A stretch of DNA of 64,000 bases from Mycolicibacterium neoaurum VKM Ac-1815D (GCF_000317305.3 NC_023036.2:1364001-1428000); one strand, 5' to 3'. Positions 18,922 to 29,987 are shown, counted from the stretch's first letter. Program-made: numbers and translations. Notes: generated by a model not told the origin, from the letters alone.

Positions 18922-19101
18922 GTTCGGGTTGCCTTGAGCCGGGTTCGCCCGGATGGAGGCAACCGACCAGCGTCCTTTGCGGATGCATCCGGTCCCACCT
19001 CGATCGCGACGAATACGACGCGAAAGAATGTGCGTAAGGGCGACACACCCGAGCGCGGGGGTCGGTGAACCAGAGACAGGTAAACAGCGGCGGCAACAGG
19101 C

Positions 19102-19138
19102 TGCGCGCGCCCCGGTCACGGAGCGCGCACACCGGGGC
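19102..19138 (+). promoter_or_regulatory. Alternative hairpins in the S10 leader
   Basis: Two crossing helices are possible in the rpsJ leader. TGCGCGC (19102-19108) pairs with GCGCGCA (19123-19129), and GCCCCGGT (19109-19116) pairs with ACCGGGGC (19131-19138). With no bases between the two 5' strands a pseudoknot is sterically unlikely, so they should be mutually exclusive, as in an attenuator or ribosomal-protein-binding leader. Function is inferred. Confidence 0.4.
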
Positions 19139-19192
19139 CAGACCAGAGACAAGGCCCAACCATGGGCCCGTTAGTAGTGAGGTAGGAGAAGC

Positions 19193-19498
19193 GTGGCGGG
19201 ACAGAAGATCCGCATCAGGCTCAAGGCCTACGACCATGAGGCGATTGACGCCTCGGCGCGCAAGATCGTCGAGACTGTCACCCGTACGGGCGCCAGTGTG
19301 GTTGGCCCGGTGCCGCTGCCGACCGAGAAGAACGTGTACTGCGTCATTCGGTCTCCCCATAAGTACAAGGACTCGCGGGAGCATTTCGAGATGCGTACCC
19401 ACAAGCGCCTTATCGACATCCTCGACCCCACGCCGAAGACCGTTGACGCTTTGATGCGCATCGATCTGCCGGCCAGTGTCGACGTCAATATCCAGTAG
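19193..19498 (+). CDS. rpsJ: 30S ribosomal protein S10
   Basis: First gene of the S10 operon, 101 aa, the usual length. It is recognised by '[20 protein letters not shown]', 'GPVPLPTEK' and '[13 protein letters not shown]'. S10 lies in the 30S head and also serves as NusE in transcription antitermination. The start is GTG with an AGGAG site 5-9 bases upstream. A 15-base gap with GGAG separates it from rplC. Expression should follow the promoter at 18893-18921 through the structured leader. Confidence 0.98.
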
Positions 19499-19513
19499 GA
19501 GATTCCAGAACTC

Positions 19514-20167
19514 ATGGCACGAAAAGGAATTCTGGGCACCAAACTGGGCATGACGCAGGTGTTCGACGAGAACAACAAAGTCGTCCCGGTGACGGTCGTC
19601 AAGGCCGGCCCCAATGTGGTGACCCGCATCCGTACCACCGAGCGTGACGGCTACAGCGCCGTGCAGCTCGCTTACGGCGAGATCAGCCCGCGCAAGGTGA
19701 ACAAGCCGGTCACCGGTCAGTTCGCCGCCGCCGGTGTGAACCCGCGCCGCCACCTCGCCGAGCTACGTCTCGATGATGAGGCCGCCGCCGCCGATTACGA
19801 GGTCGGCCAAGAGCTGACCGCCGAGATCTTCGCCGACGGTGCTTACGTCGACGTGACCGGCACCAGCAAGGGCAAGGGCTTCGCAGGCACCATGAAGCGG
19901 CACGGCTTCGCCGGCCAGGGCGCCGCGCACGGTGCCCAGGCTGTGCACCGCCGTCCGGGCTCGATCGGTGGCTGCGCCACCCCGGGCCGCGTCTTCAAGG
20001 GCACCCGCATGTCGGGCCGTATGGGCAGTGACCGCGTCACCACCCAGAACCTGAAGGTGCACAAGGTCGATGCCGAGAACGGCGTACTGCTGATCAAGGG
20101 TGCCGTCCCCGGACGCAATGGTGGACTCGTCGTGGTCCGCACCGCGATCAAACGAGGTGAGAAGTAA
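19514..20167 (+). CDS. rplC: 50S ribosomal protein L3
   Basis: 217 aa, full length. It opens '[20 protein letters not shown]', the bacterial L3 start, and includes '[17 protein letters not shown]' and '[14 protein letters not shown]', the loop that reaches toward the peptidyl transferase centre. The stop TAA shares its last A with the ATG of rplD, so the two are translationally coupled. Confidence 0.98.
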   Translation: MARKGILGTKLGMTQVFDENNKVVPVTVVKAGPNVVTRIRTTERDGYSAVQLAYGEISPRKVNKPVTGQFAAAGVNPRRHLAELRLDDEAAAADYEVGQELTAEIFADGAYVDVTGTSKGKGFAGTMKRHGFAGQGAAHGAQAVHRRPGSIGGCATPGRVFKGTRMSGRMGSDRVTTQNLKVHKVDAENGVLLIKGAVPGRNGGLVVVRTAIKRGEK

Positions 20168-20817
20168 TGGCTCTCAAGCTTGACGTTCACACTCCGGACG
20201 GCAAGACGGACGGTTCCGTGGAACTTCCCGCTGCCCTGTTCGATGTGGAACCCAACATCGCTCTGCTGCACCAGGTGGTGAATGCACAGCTGGCCGCGAA
20301 GCGTCAGGGAACGCATTCGGCCAAGACCCGCGCCGAGGTCTCCGGTGGTGGCAAGAAGCCGTACCGCCAGAAGGGCACCGGCCGCGCCCGTCAGGGCTCG
20401 ACCCGCGCACCGCAGTTCACCGGTGGTGGCATCGTGCACGGACCGAAGCCGCGTGACTACAGCCAGCGGACCCCCAAGAAGATGATCGCCGCCGCCACCC
20501 GCGGGGCGCTCTCGGACCGGGCTCGCAACGATCGGATCCACGCTGTCACCGAACTGGTGGCCGGTCAGACTCCGTCGACCAAGTCGGCGAAGTCGTTCCT
20601 GGCCAGCCTCACCACGAACAAGAACGTGTTGATCGTCATCGGTCGCAGCGATGAGGTCGGCGCGAAGAGCGTGCGGAACCTGCCCGGCGTGCATGTCATC
20701 TCGGCGGACCAGCTCAACGCGTACGACGTGCTGCACGCCGACGACGTGGTGTTCTCGGTCGAGGCCCTGAACGCCTACATCACCGCGCACACCAAGAAGG
20801 AAGAGGTGTCTGCCTGA
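20167..20817 (+). CDS. rplD: 50S ribosomal protein L4
   Basis: 216 aa. The conserved loop '[18 protein letters not shown]' followed by '[20 protein letters not shown]' is the part that lines the exit tunnel, where macrolide-resistance changes are known to occur. In enteric bacteria L4 autoregulates the S10 operon by binding its leader; whether it does so here is unknown, but the leader of this operon is long and structured. It overlaps rplC by 1 base and rplW by 1 base (TGATG). Confidence 0.98.
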   Translation: MALKLDVHTPDGKTDGSVELPAALFDVEPNIALLHQVVNAQLAAKRQGTHSAKTRAEVSGGGKKPYRQKGTGRARQGSTRAPQFTGGGIVHGPKPRDYSQRTPKKMIAAATRGALSDRARNDRIHAVTELVAGQTPSTKSAKSFLASLTTNKNVLIVIGRSDEVGAKSVRNLPGVHVISADQLNAYDVLHADDVVFSVEALNAYITAHTKKEEVSA

Positions 20818-21119
20818 TGGCCACGATCACCGACCCTCGCGACATCATCCTCGCGCCGGTCATCTCCGAGAAGTCCTACGGGCTGATCGAGGACAACGTG
20901 TACACGTTCGTCGTGCACCCGGATTCGAACAAGACGCAGATCAAGATCGCCATCGAGAAGATCTTCTCCGTCAAGGTCGATTCGGTGAACACGTTGAACC
21001 GCAACGGCAAGCGCAAGCGGACCCGCAGTGGCTACGGCACGCGCAAGAGCACCAAGCGCGCCATCGTGACCCTGGCCGCAGGCAGCAAGCCGATCGACTT
21101 GTTCGGAGCGCCGGCCTAG
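20817..21119 (+). CDS. rplW: 50S ribosomal protein L23
   Basis: 100 aa, typical for bacterial L23 at the polypeptide exit site, where signal recognition particle and trigger factor dock. Diagnostic segments are '[20 protein letters not shown]', '[20 protein letters not shown]' and '[20 protein letters not shown]'. It is translationally coupled to rplD through a TGATG overlap and followed after 30 bases by rplB. Confidence 0.98.
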   Translation: MATITDPRDIILAPVISEKSYGLIEDNVYTFVVHPDSNKTQIKIAIEKIFSVKVDSVNTLNRNGKRKRTRSGYGTRKSTKRAIVTLAAGSKPIDLFGAPA

Positions 21120-21149
21120 CGGCAGGCAGAGAGACTCAGGAACTTAGAA

Positions 21150-21986
21150 ATGGCAATTCGCAAGTACAAGCCGACGACCCCGGGTCGTCGCGGTTCGAGC
21201 GTCTCCGATTTCGCCGAGATCACTCGTTCGACTCCGGAGAAGTCGCTGGTCCGTCCGCTGCACAGCACGGGTGGACGTAACGCGCACGGCCGCATCACCA
21301 CTCGTCACAAGGGTGGCGGCCACAAGCGCGCCTACCGGCTTATCGACTTCCGTCGTCACGACAAAGACGGTGTCAACGCCAAGGTTGCGCACATCGAGTA
21401 CGACCCCAACCGCACCGCGAACATCGCGCTGCTGCACTACTTGGACGGCGAGAAGCGCTACATCATCGCCCCCAAGGATCTGAAGCAGGGCGACGTCATC
21501 GAGCAGGGGCCGAACGCCGATATCAAGCCCGGCAACAACCTGCCGCTGCGCAACATCCCGGCCGGTACCGTCATCCACGCCGTGGAGCTGCGGCCCGGCG
21601 GCGGCGCCAAGCTGGCCCGCTCTGCCGGTGTCAGCATCCAGCTGCTCGGTAAGGAAGGCAGCTACGCATCGCTGCGTATGCCCTCCGGCGAGATCCGTCG
21701 CGTCGACGTGCGCTGCCGCGCCACCGTCGGCGAGGTCGGCAACGCCGAGCAGGCCAACATCAACTGGGGCAAGGCCGGTCGTATGCGGTGGAAGGGCAAG
21801 CGCCCCACCGTCCGTGGTGTCGTCATGAACCCGGTCGACCACCCGCACGGCGGTGGTGAGGGTAAGACCTCCGGTGGCCGCCACCCGGTGAGCCCCTGGG
21901 GTAAACCCGAGGGCCGCACCCGCAAGCCCAACAAGGCGAGCGACAAGCTCATCGTCCGTCGCCGGCGCACCGGCAAGAAGCGCTAG
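21150..21986 (+). CDS. rplB: 50S ribosomal protein L2
   Basis: 278 aa, full length. It starts '[20 protein letters not shown]' and carries the universal '[15 protein letters not shown]', '[18 protein letters not shown]' and, near the C-terminus, '[20 protein letters not shown]' with the conserved His implicated in peptidyl-transferase-centre assembly. It lies mid-operon. Confidence 0.99.
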   Translation: MAIRKYKPTTPGRRGSSVSDFAEITRSTPEKSLVRPLHSTGGRNAHGRITTRHKGGGHKRAYRLIDFRRHDKDGVNAKVAHIEYDPNRTANIALLHYLDGEKRYIIAPKDLKQGDVIEQGPNADIKPGNNLPLRNIPAGTVIHAVELRPGGGAKLARSAGVSIQLLGKEGSYASLRMPSGEIRRVDVRCRATVGEVGNAEQANINWGKAGRMRWKGKRPTVRGVVMNPVDHPHGGGEGKTSGGRHPVSPWGKPEGRTRKPNKASDKLIVRRRRTGKKR

Positions 21987-21998
21987 GAGTAAATAGCG

Positions 21999-22279
21999 AT
22001 GCCACGCAGCCTCAAGAAGGGCCCGTTCGTCGACGACCACCTTCTCAAGAAGGTCGACGTCCAGAACGAGAAGAACAGCAAGCAGGTCATCAAGACCTGG
22101 TCGCGCCGGTCCACCATCATCCCGGACTTCATCGGTCACACCTTCGCCGTCCACGACGGTCGCAAGCACGTGCCGGTGTTCGTTACCGAGTCGATGGTCG
22201 GGCACAAGCTGGGCGAGTTCGCCCCCACCCGCACGTTCAAGGGTCACATCAAGGATGACCGGAAGGCGAAGCGCCGGTA

Positions 22280-22280
<1 letters not shown>
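21999..22280 (+). CDS. rpsS: 30S ribosomal protein S19
   Basis: 93 aa. The sequence '[18 protein letters not shown]' and the central '[20 protein letters not shown]' identify S19, which contacts S13 and the A-site tRNA in the 30S head. A GGAG site lies 11 bases upstream. Its TAA overlaps the rplV ATG by 1 base. Confidence 0.98.
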
Positions 22281-23574
<1,294 letters not shown>

Positions 23575-23575
23575 C

Positions 23576-23992
23576 ATGCTTATCCCCCGCAGGGTCAAGC
23601 ACCGCAAGCAGCATCACCCCAAGCAGCGCGGTACCGCCAGCGGCGGTACCTCGGTGAGCTTCGGTGACTACGGCATCCAGGCTCTGGAGCACGCCTACAT
23701 CACCAACCGGCAGATCGAGTCCGCTCGTATCGCCATCAACCGGCACATCAAGCGTGGCGGCAAGGTCTGGATCAACATCTTCCCGGACCGCCCGCTGACC
23801 AAGAAGCCCGCCGAGACCCGCATGGGTTCGGGTAAGGGTTCGCCGGAGTGGTGGGTCGCCAACGTCAAGCCGGGTCGCGTGCTGTTCGAGCTGAGCTACC
23901 CCGACGAGAAGATCGCCAGGGACGCGCTGACCCGCGCGATCCACAAGCTGCCGATCAAGGCACGCATCGTGACCCGAGAGGAGCAGTTCTGA
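23576..23992 (+). CDS. rplP: 50S ribosomal protein L16
   Basis: 138 aa. '[19 protein letters not shown]' is the standard L16 start and fixes ATG 23576, 1 base after the rpsC stop; an upstream in-frame ATG lies inside rpsC. '[20 protein letters not shown]' and '[20 protein letters not shown]' are diagnostic. L16 positions aminoacyl-tRNA at the 50S A site. It overlaps rpmC by 1 base (TGATG). Confidence 0.98.
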   Translation: MLIPRRVKHRKQHHPKQRGTASGGTSVSFGDYGIQALEHAYITNRQIESARIAINRHIKRGGKVWINIFPDRPLTKKPAETRMGSGKGSPEWWVANVKPGRVLFELSYPDEKIARDALTRAIHKLPIKARIVTREEQF

Positions 23993-24225
23993 TGGCAGTG
24001 GGAGTTTCGCCGGGCGAACTGCGTGAGCTCACCGAGGAGGAGCTCACCACGCGCCTGCGTGAGTCGAAGGAAGAGCTGTTCAACCTGCGCTTCCAGATGG
24101 CCACCGGCCAGCTGACCAACAACCGTCGGCTGCGCGTGGTGCGCCAGGAGATTGCACGGGTCTACACCGTGCTGCGTGAACGTGAACTGGGTCTGGCTTC
24201 CGGACCTGTTGGTGAGGATTCGTAA
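23992..24225 (+). CDS. rpmC: 50S ribosomal protein L29
   Basis: 77 aa, two-helix protein near the tunnel exit. '[20 protein letters not shown]' and '[20 protein letters not shown]' are typical, and a short C-terminal extension ('[11 protein letters not shown]') is usual for actinobacteria. The correct start overlaps the rplP stop as TGATG; the longer frame that begins at 23848 lies inside rplP and is not used. Confidence 0.97.
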   Translation: MAVGVSPGELRELTEEELTTRLRESKEELFNLRFQMATGQLTNNRRLRVVRQEIARVYTVLRERELGLASGPVGEDS

Positions 24226-24228
24226 GAC

Positions 24229-24525
24229 ATGGCAGACACTAAAGGCCCCAACCACACGCCGGCCACCGAGACACCGCGTGGCCGTCGCAAGACCGCGATC
24301 GGCTACGTGGTGAGCGACAAGATGGAAAAGACCATCGTCGTCGAGCTCGAGTCGCGCAAGAGCCACCCGCTCTACGGCAAGATCATCCGGACCACGAGCA
24401 AGGTCAAGGCCCACGACGAGAACGGGGATGCCGGCATCGGTGACCGCGTCTCGCTGATGGAGACCCGCCCGCTCTCGGCGACCAAGCGCTGGCGCCTGGT
24501 CGAGGTCCTCGAGAAGGCCAAGTAA
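24229..24525 (+). CDS. rpsQ: 30S ribosomal protein S17
   Basis: 98 aa and last gene of the S10 operon. The OB-fold core is '[20 protein letters not shown]', with '[20 protein letters not shown]' and '[20 protein letters not shown]'. An N-terminal extension of about 15 residues is typical of actinobacteria. It lies 3 bases after rpmC and is followed by a strong terminator at 24552. Confidence 0.98.
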   Translation: MADTKGPNHTPATETPRGRRKTAIGYVVSDKMEKTIVVELESRKSHPLYGKIIRTTSKVKAHDENGDAGIGDRVSLMETRPLSATKRWRLVEVLEKAK

Positions 24526-24551
24526 CCTCGACGCCAACGCTTTTGGCATCC

Positions 24552-24588
24552 AGATCCCCGGCACCGCAGTGCGGTGCCGGGGATCTTT
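24552..24588 (+). terminator. Rho-independent terminator of the S10 operon
   Basis: A perfect 16-bp stem, AGATCCCCGGCACCGC (24552-24567) with its complement (24571-24586), has a 3-base loop and runs into TTT. It lies 26 bases after the rpsQ stop. It separates the S10 operon from the accessory block, so the spc genes 26 kb away cannot depend on the S10 promoter. Confidence 0.88.
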
Positions 24589-24881
24589 GCGTTTGCGCGA
24601 GCATTCGGCATCCGGCGTGTCGCGCACCGTTTGCCCGACATGCGCTGCGTGGTGATTATGCGTTCTATGAGTGGATATCTGCGCTCAACGCTGGTTTGCT
24701 GCGACTGCATATGCATGTCGTGTTGTTTTGGGATCAACGAAATCGGTGTCTACCCGGGCGATCTGACCTAGCATCGCGCTCATGACGTGCAGTTTCGAGG
24801 TGGCCACTTGGTCGATGCGGCGGTGTCGCCGTAGCGACAAACAGGCCGGTACGCGCACGTCATCTCCGGGCTGACCGGCCG
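24589..24881. other. Intergenic region upstream of the cellulose-synthase-like operon
   Basis: About 290 bases with no credible gene. The first 180 bases are visibly less GC-rich than the surroundings. An imperfect hairpin (24811-24822 with 24827-24838, 10 of 12 pairs, GTGT loop) lies about 45 bases before the ATG at 24882 and is probably in the 5' leader. I could not settle a -35/-10 pair with confidence. Confidence 0.5.
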
Positions 24882-26399
24882 ATGGACACCGCGTCAGTGG
24901 CCGCGGAAGTCGCCGCGCCCGAACCCAAGCCGTTCCTGGAGCGCTACTACGATCTGCATCCGGCATTCCGGGCGACACTGCGCTGGGGACTGATCCTGGC
25001 ATTGTTCATCCTGGCGTTCCACGACTCGATGATCAGCCTTGCGCACACCACGGCCGCAGGCGGTCTCGGCGGCTACATGTGGACGGTGCCGATCATCTCC
25101 GCACTGGTGGCCATTGCCGTCGCCCGACGGCACCGCACCGAACTACCCATCCACGATCGGCAGACCGACATCATCACCGGCGGCATGGCATTGGTGCTGG
25201 CGGTCGTGATCGAGGCCCAACTGCTCGATCGTTATGCGCTGTACTTCCACCTGCTGCGTCTCGACGTCGTCGCGGCCTGGCTGTTCCTATCCGGTTCGTG
25301 CGTCGTGCTTTTCGGTCTGCGACCGGTCACCCGGTTCGCCTGGGTGTGGGGCATCCTGTTGATGGCGTTGCCCTTGCCGTACTACATCGTGGTGGTGCTG
25401 CTTGGCGGCGGTGCCTTCGCAGCCGGAGCGGCGAGCCTCCTGGTCGCCGCGATCGGCACCGCTGTCGCGGTGGGTCGGACCTGGCGGCGCGGCGTGATCG
25501 GGTCGCTGCGCGCCTGGGTGGTCGGCTTCGCGGTACTCATCACCATCAAGGTCGCCTTCCCGGACGCGCCGTTGGTCGTCTACCAGCAAGTGCCCGCGGT
25601 GACCGCCATCTGCGTGGTGGGGACGCTGATGTTCCTGCAGGCCCGCCGCGGCGCGCCGAAGAAAATCCTCGACCGCAAGGTGGAACCGCTGGCCTCCCGG
25701 CAGGTCTGGGTGGGCGTCCCGGTGGTGGTGGTGACGGCGGTGGCACTGGCGCTGTGCCACCTGCCGAGTGGGACCTCGACGTCACCGGTTGCTGTCGCGG
25801 CGCCGGACCGGCTGGAGCCGGGTCGGGGTATGGCGGCGCCCTACGGGTGGACTGTCACCGAACAGCAGGAGTTCCCCGATGTCGACCGGCTTTACGGCGA
25901 CGGCGCCACGCTGGTCCGCCAGTACCTCGTCGCGAATGTCGGTACGGCCCGGTGGGACAAGCTCTCGCGGCCCCGCACCCTCGTGGTGGACAGCACAGTG
26001 ACCCGGCGACCGTTCAGCCTCGATGTCTATCCGGGCCGGGTGCTGTACAGGTTGACCAGCGCGCGCATCAGCGAGCCGCGATACTTCGACCTTGGGCACG
26101 GGGTGCAGGGCCGGTTGGTCTCAGTCGTCGACGACAGGCTGCTGGTGACCTGGAACTCGATCCAATTCGCCTGGGGAGACAAGGATCTCGCGCAGCGCGT
26201 ATCGGTGTTCGCGGTCGATAATCACGATGCCGATGCCCCCTTCCCGACGCCATCGACCAGTGTGGCGTCCAATATCGGGGCGCTGTTCACCCTGTTGTTC
26301 CGTGGCAACGGCGTCCTGGACCAGCGCACGCCCGTCTTCAAGGACGAGGACATGCTGCTGAGCTTCACGAGGTCGCTGGTGACGGCGCAATTCCCATGA
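24882..26399 (+). CDS. Polytopic membrane protein, exosortase-like N-terminal region
   Basis: A 505-aa protein with about 8-9 membrane helices in the first 300 residues and a soluble C-terminal domain (about 310-505). The segment 'VTRFAWVWGILLMALPLPYY' resembles the 'L-F-x-I-P-L-P' helix that precedes the active site in exosortases, but the catalytic Cys-Ser-Gly block is missing. The C-terminal part ('YGWTVTEQQEFPDVDRLYGD') may be an extracytoplasmic domain comparable to EpsI partners; this is a weak resemblance. It is first in a four-gene operon, and its TGA overlaps the next ATG. A role in assembling or exporting the polymer made by the downstream synthase is inferred. Confidence 0.6.
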   Translation: MDTASVAAEVAAPEPKPFLERYYDLHPAFRATLRWGLILALFILAFHDSMISLAHTTAAGGLGGYMWTVPIISALVAIAVARRHRTELPIHDRQTDIITGGMALVLAVVIEAQLLDRYALYFHLLRLDVVAAWLFLSGSCVVLFGLRPVTRFAWVWGILLMALPLPYYIVVVLLGGGAFAAGAASLLVAAIGTAVAVGRTWRRGVIGSLRAWVVGFAVLITIKVAFPDAPLVVYQQVPAVTAICVVGTLMFLQARRGAPKKILDRKVEPLASRQVWVGVPVVVVTAVALALCHLPSGTSTSPVAVAAPDRLEPGRGMAAPYGWTVTEQQEFPDVDRLYGDGATLVRQYLVANVGTARWDKLSRPRTLVVDSTVTRRPFSLDVYPGRVLYRLTSARISEPRYFDLGHGVQGRLVSVVDDRLLVTWNSIQFAWGDKDLAQRVSVFAVDNHDADAPFPTPSTSVASNIGALFTLLFRGNGVLDQRTPVFKDEDMLLSFTRSLVTAQFP

Positions 26400-28459
26400 C
26401 CAGACCCGACGATTCTCGGGTGTCCGACAGATATCCACGCATGATGGGGAGTTCGATGAGTTCAACAGGGGCCGACGCCACGGCCGGCCACGGTGTTCGT
26501 GGGATGCCGCGCCTTCTGGCGATGACCACCGCCGTCCTGCTCGCCGGCGGGCTGGCGTTACCGGCGATCGCATCGGCCGAACCCGAACCCGATGCCCAGA
26601 CATCATTGGCGAACTCACCATCGCTGAGCCTGCGCGTACTCGGTGGTGATCCCACCATCACGCTGTACGGCGCCGAAGGCATGCAGACGGTGTCGATCCC
26701 GGTGCAGGCCGGGCTGCTACCCACCGAATTGAACGTGACCGCGCGCCTGCCGGTCAACGCGCTGGGCGGCACGATCGAGGTCGTCCAGGACGACCGCGTC
26801 GTCTCGCGGGTGCCGCTTCCCGCCGATGACGGCCGGTTCGCGATCCCGCTGATCGGCGCCCGGGTCGTCGACAGCGCGGTGACCGTGCAACTACACAGTT
26901 TCCTCACCCTGCCGGAAGGCAATTGCGTTTTCGAGGCCGACAATCCGCTGCGCCTGGGCGATGCCGAAGTCCGGTATGCAGGCCAAGAGGTGGCGCCGGT
27001 CGCGGTGGCGGACTTCCTGCCACCGATACTGCGCAAACTGACGATCTTCGTTCCGCGCGAGCCGTCTTCGGCCGAATCCGATGCGGCGCTGAAACTTGCC
27101 ACGGCCACCGTCGCCCGGTACGGCACCCAGCGTATCGAGGTCGAGCTCGTGGAGAACGACGGCGCCGCGGTGCCCGCGCCCCAGCCTCTTGAGCGTCAGA
27201 TCGTCGTGCGCGAAGGTGGCGAGGCGCGGCTCGCGCTGACCGGGACCAACGCGGTGCGCGCGCTGTCGGTCTCGGGTAGCGCGGGCGATCTGGCCAACCA
27301 GACTCGGTTGTTGTCCAGCGACCTGGCCCGGCTGGCCGTCCAGTCCGCCGCGGTCGTCGGCCCGCTGTCCGCCGCACCCGTCCTGCCCAGCGATCACACC
27401 ACCATCCGGGGGCTCGGCCAGCCCGGCGTCAACGCCACCGCGTTGGTCAACCCCAAGGTGACCATCCCGCTGGACCAGACCCGGCTGGGCCGCGCGGTCC
27501 AGGATGTGCGGGTGCATCTGCAGGGCTCCTACACCCCGCTCCCGTCCGGCCTCGCCGGCCAGGTCGTGGTCAGTGTGCGCGGGGAGGTGCTCGACCGGTG
27601 GCCGACCGAGTCCGCCGGTGCGATCGATCGCTGGGTGAATGTGCCCAACCGGCTGCTGGAGCGGTACACGAACCTGGACGTGGAGGTGAACGCCGCGGGC
27701 AACACCGGCCGGTGCGGTGAGTTCCAGCCCATCACGCTGACGATCGACGGTGAGAGCGCGGTGGAAAGTGCACCCGCCGATCCGCCCGCACCGCTGGGAT
27801 TTCAGTCGTTGCCACAGGCGCTGATGCCACGCATCGAGATCGGTATCGGCGACGGATCCTCGGTGGAGTTCGCCGACCTGCGGCGGGCGGTGTCGATCCT
27901 GACCGGTCTGCAGCGACTCAGCGGGTTGCCGTTCGACACCGCGGTGGTATCGACCGATGCCGCCATCGCGTCGGCCAACCCGGCGGTCGTGGTGAGCGCC
28001 GACGGGTGGGACGCCGCCAACGTGACGTTGCCCGTGGCCGTGAGTTCCGATGGTGTGATCACCGTCGAGAACGTCGACGGCACAGGAAAATCCACCACCC
28101 TGGCGCTCGACCCCCAGGTCGGTTTCGGTTCGCTGCAGGCTCTCTACAGCGGGGGACGGACGCTGCTGGTCGCCACATCATCGGATGCACCTGGAGAGCT
28201 GGATCGGTTGCTGCAATGGCTGGATACCGACGTCATGCGCTGGTCCGGGGTGCGTGGTAATGCCCTGATCGCGGTGCCCGGCCGGGACGTCATCCAACTG
28301 ACCACACCCGAGTCCGCACAGCCGGACGCTGCGGCCGACGCCGATCACAGCTCGCGGTACCTGATTGCGGGTGCGGGCGCGACGGCGGTGGTGGTGATCG
28401 GGGCGGCGTTGCTGTTGTTACGTGCGCGCCGATCCCGGGGCCCCGCGGACCCGTCGTGA
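26396..28459 (+). CDS. BcsB-like cellulose-synthase regulatory/periplasmic subunit
   Basis: A 687-aa protein with a signal sequence ('LLAMTTAVLLAGGLALPAIA', about residues 40-62), a large extracytoplasmic beta-rich region and one C-terminal membrane helix ('YLIAGAGATAVVVIGAALLL') followed by a short basic tail. This is the architecture of BcsB, which guides the nascent glucan and anchors BcsA. Segments such as 'LTLPEGNCVFEADNPLRL' and 'LQGSYTPLPSGLAGQVVVSV' fit the carbohydrate-binding and jelly-roll repeats. ATG 26396 overlaps the previous stop as ATGA; internal ATGs at 26441-26456 are alternatives nearer the signal peptide. The partner is the GT2 encoded next. Confidence 0.72.
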   Translation: MTRPDDSRVSDRYPRMMGSSMSSTGADATAGHGVRGMPRLLAMTTAVLLAGGLALPAIASAEPEPDAQTSLANSPSLSLRVLGGDPTITLYGAEGMQTVSIPVQAGLLPTELNVTARLPVNALGGTIEVVQDDRVVSRVPLPADDGRFAIPLIGARVVDSAVTVQLHSFLTLPEGNCVFEADNPLRLGDAEVRYAGQEVAPVAVADFLPPILRKLTIFVPREPSSAESDAALKLATATVARYGTQRIEVELVENDGAAVPAPQPLERQIVVREGGEARLALTGTNAVRALSVSGSAGDLANQTRLLSSDLARLAVQSAAVVGPLSAAPVLPSDHTTIRGLGQPGVNATALVNPKVTIPLDQTRLGRAVQDVRVHLQGSYTPLPSGLAGQVVVSVRGEVLDRWPTESAGAIDRWVNVPNRLLERYTNLDVEVNAAGNTGRCGEFQPITLTIDGESAVESAPADPPAPLGFQSLPQALMPRIEIGIGDGSSVEFADLRRAVSILTGLQRLSGLPFDTAVVSTDAAIASANPAVVVSADGWDAANVTLPVAVSSDGVITVENVDGTGKSTTLALDPQVGFGSLQALYSGGRTLLVATSSDAPGELDRLLQWLDTDVMRWSGVRGNALIAVPGRDVIQLTTPESAQPDAAADADHSSRYLIAGAGATAVVVIGAALLLLRARRSRGPADPS

Positions 28460-28493
28460 CGACGTCGCCACGGCCGGGCGATTGGACCCGGCC

Positions 28494-29987
28494 ATGAAAG
28501 TTCGGGAGCTCCTCGACGCGCAGACCGTGACCGAGGAGCAGCGCCAGTACGCGCTGGACACGGCGATCAACGGCCTGCGCGATGACGACCCGCGCGCATC
28601 GGCGTCCAAACCATTGCTCGGCTGGCAGAAGCCGGTGCTCCTCACGCTGCTCGCCCTGGTCGTGGCGCTGGCGATCTGGTGGCCGATGCAGACCACCATC
28701 GTGCTGATCGGGTTGTGCACGGCCGCCTACCTGGTGACGCTGGGCGACCGGGTGCTGATCTTCCGGCGGGGTTTGGCCTCGCGCCCCATCGCGGTTCCCG
28801 ACGATGTCGCCCGCGCCATCCCCGACAGCGAGCTACCGCGCTACACCATCCTGGTGCCCGCCTACAACGAGCCGGAGGTGGTCGCCGACCTGATCGGGGC
28901 GATGGATGCGCTGGAGTACCCGCGGGACAAGTTGCAGGTACTGCTGCTGTTGGAGGCGGACGATCAGGTGACGATCGATGCCGCCGAGGCTTGCGGCGAA
29001 TCGGAGATCATCACCATCCTTCTCGTTCCCCCGGCCGACCCGCGGACCAAGCCGAAGGCGTGCAACTACGGCCTGCACTTCGCCACCGGGGACATCGTCA
29101 CCATCTTCGACGCCGAAGACTTGCCGGAACCGCTGCAGTTGCGCCGGGTCGTCGCGGCGTTCCGCGATCTGCCCGACGACGTGGCCTGCATACAGGCCAA
29201 GTTGGTCTATCACAACGGGCAGCAGAATCTGCTGACCGCGTGGTTCACCGCCGAGTACGGTCTCTGGTTCGGTTATCTGCTGCCCGGCATGATGGTCAGC
29301 ACCTCGCCGATACCGTTGGGCGGCACCTCCAATCATCTGCGCCGCGATGTGCTGGTCGACATCGGGGCATGGGATCCCTTCAACGTCACCGAGGATGCCG
29401 ATCTGGGATTGCGCATCGCGGCGCACGGGATGCGCACCGCGGTCATCGACTCCTACACGCTGGAGGAGGCCAACAGCGACCCGATCAACTGGATCCGGCA
29501 GCGGTCCCGTTGGTACAAGGGCTATCTGCAGACCTGGCTGGTGCACATCCGCAGACCGGTGCAGCTGTACCGCACGCTGGGACTGCGCGCCTTCATCCGG
29601 TTCACGCTGGTGCTCGCGGGCACACCGATCATCGCGGTGCTCAACCTGTTGTTCTGGTTCATCACGGCGTTGTGGTTCCTCGGGCAGCCAGCGGTGGTCG
29701 GCAGTGTCTTCCCTCCGCTGATCTACTTTCCGGCGCTCGTCGCCATGATCATCGGCAACTTCACCGTGATGTACATGAACATGATCGCGCTGCGCGAGGA
29801 CGACCGGGCCGACCTGCTCCACGCGGCGCTCACGGTGCCGATCTTCTGGGTGATGATGAGTATCGCCGCCGCCAAGGGCTGCTATCAGATGATCCGGCAA
29901 CCGTCGTTCTGGGAGAAGACCTTCCACGGACTTGCCGAGAAGCCCGACGAGAAGACCGCCCACGAAAACGTGGTCGGGTCGGCGTGA
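28494..29987 (+). CDS. BcsA-like family-2 processive glycosyltransferase
   Basis: A 497-aa membrane synthase. The GT-A domain begins 'YTILVPAYNEPEVVADLIGA' and has the processive-synthase signature: Asp in 'LLLEADDQ', DxD-type 'TIFDAEDLPEP', 'NVTEDADLGLR' and 'QRSRWYKGYLQTW' (the Q-x-x-R-W motif). Two N-terminal helices precede it and about four follow. There is no PilZ domain, so direct c-di-GMP activation as in proteobacterial BcsA is not expected. ATG 28494 is preferred; a GTG at 28422 would overlap the BcsB-like gene by 38 bases. It probably polymerises a beta-linked glycan; glucose versus another sugar is undetermined. Confidence 0.83.
   Translation: MKVRELLDAQTVTEEQRQYALDTAINGLRDDDPRASASKPLLGWQKPVLLTLLALVVALAIWWPMQTTIVLIGLCTAAYLVTLGDRVLIFRRGLASRPIAVPDDVARAIPDSELPRYTILVPAYNEPEVVADLIGAMDALEYPRDKLQVLLLLEADDQVTIDAAEACGESEIITILLVPPADPRTKPKACNYGLHFATGDIVTIFDAEDLPEPLQLRRVVAAFRDLPDDVACIQAKLVYHNGQQNLLTAWFTAEYGLWFGYLLPGMMVSTSPIPLGGTSNHLRRDVLVDIGAWDPFNVTEDADLGLRIAAHGMRTAVIDSYTLEEANSDPINWIRQRSRWYKGYLQTWLVHIRRPVQLYRTLGLRAFIRFTLVLAGTPIIAVLNLLFWFITALWFLGQPAVVGSVFPPLIYFPALVAMIIGNFTVMYMNMIALREDDRADLLHAALTVPIFWVMMSIAAAKGCYQMIRQPSFWEKTFHGLAEKPDEKTAHENVVGSA

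Noticed and set aside
18831..19068. Short open frames in the S10 leader
   Set aside because: They overlap the promoter and leader structures, have no good ribosome binding sites and resemble no known protein.
24543..24785. 80-codon ORF after rpsQ
   Set aside because: It runs through the terminator stem, and its sequence has no domain or ribosome binding site.
28679..29983. N-terminal extension of the GT39-like frame back into the BcsA-like gene
   Set aside because: The extension is an out-of-frame reading of the GT2 gene; the real start is the GTG at 29984 that overlaps the GT2 stop.
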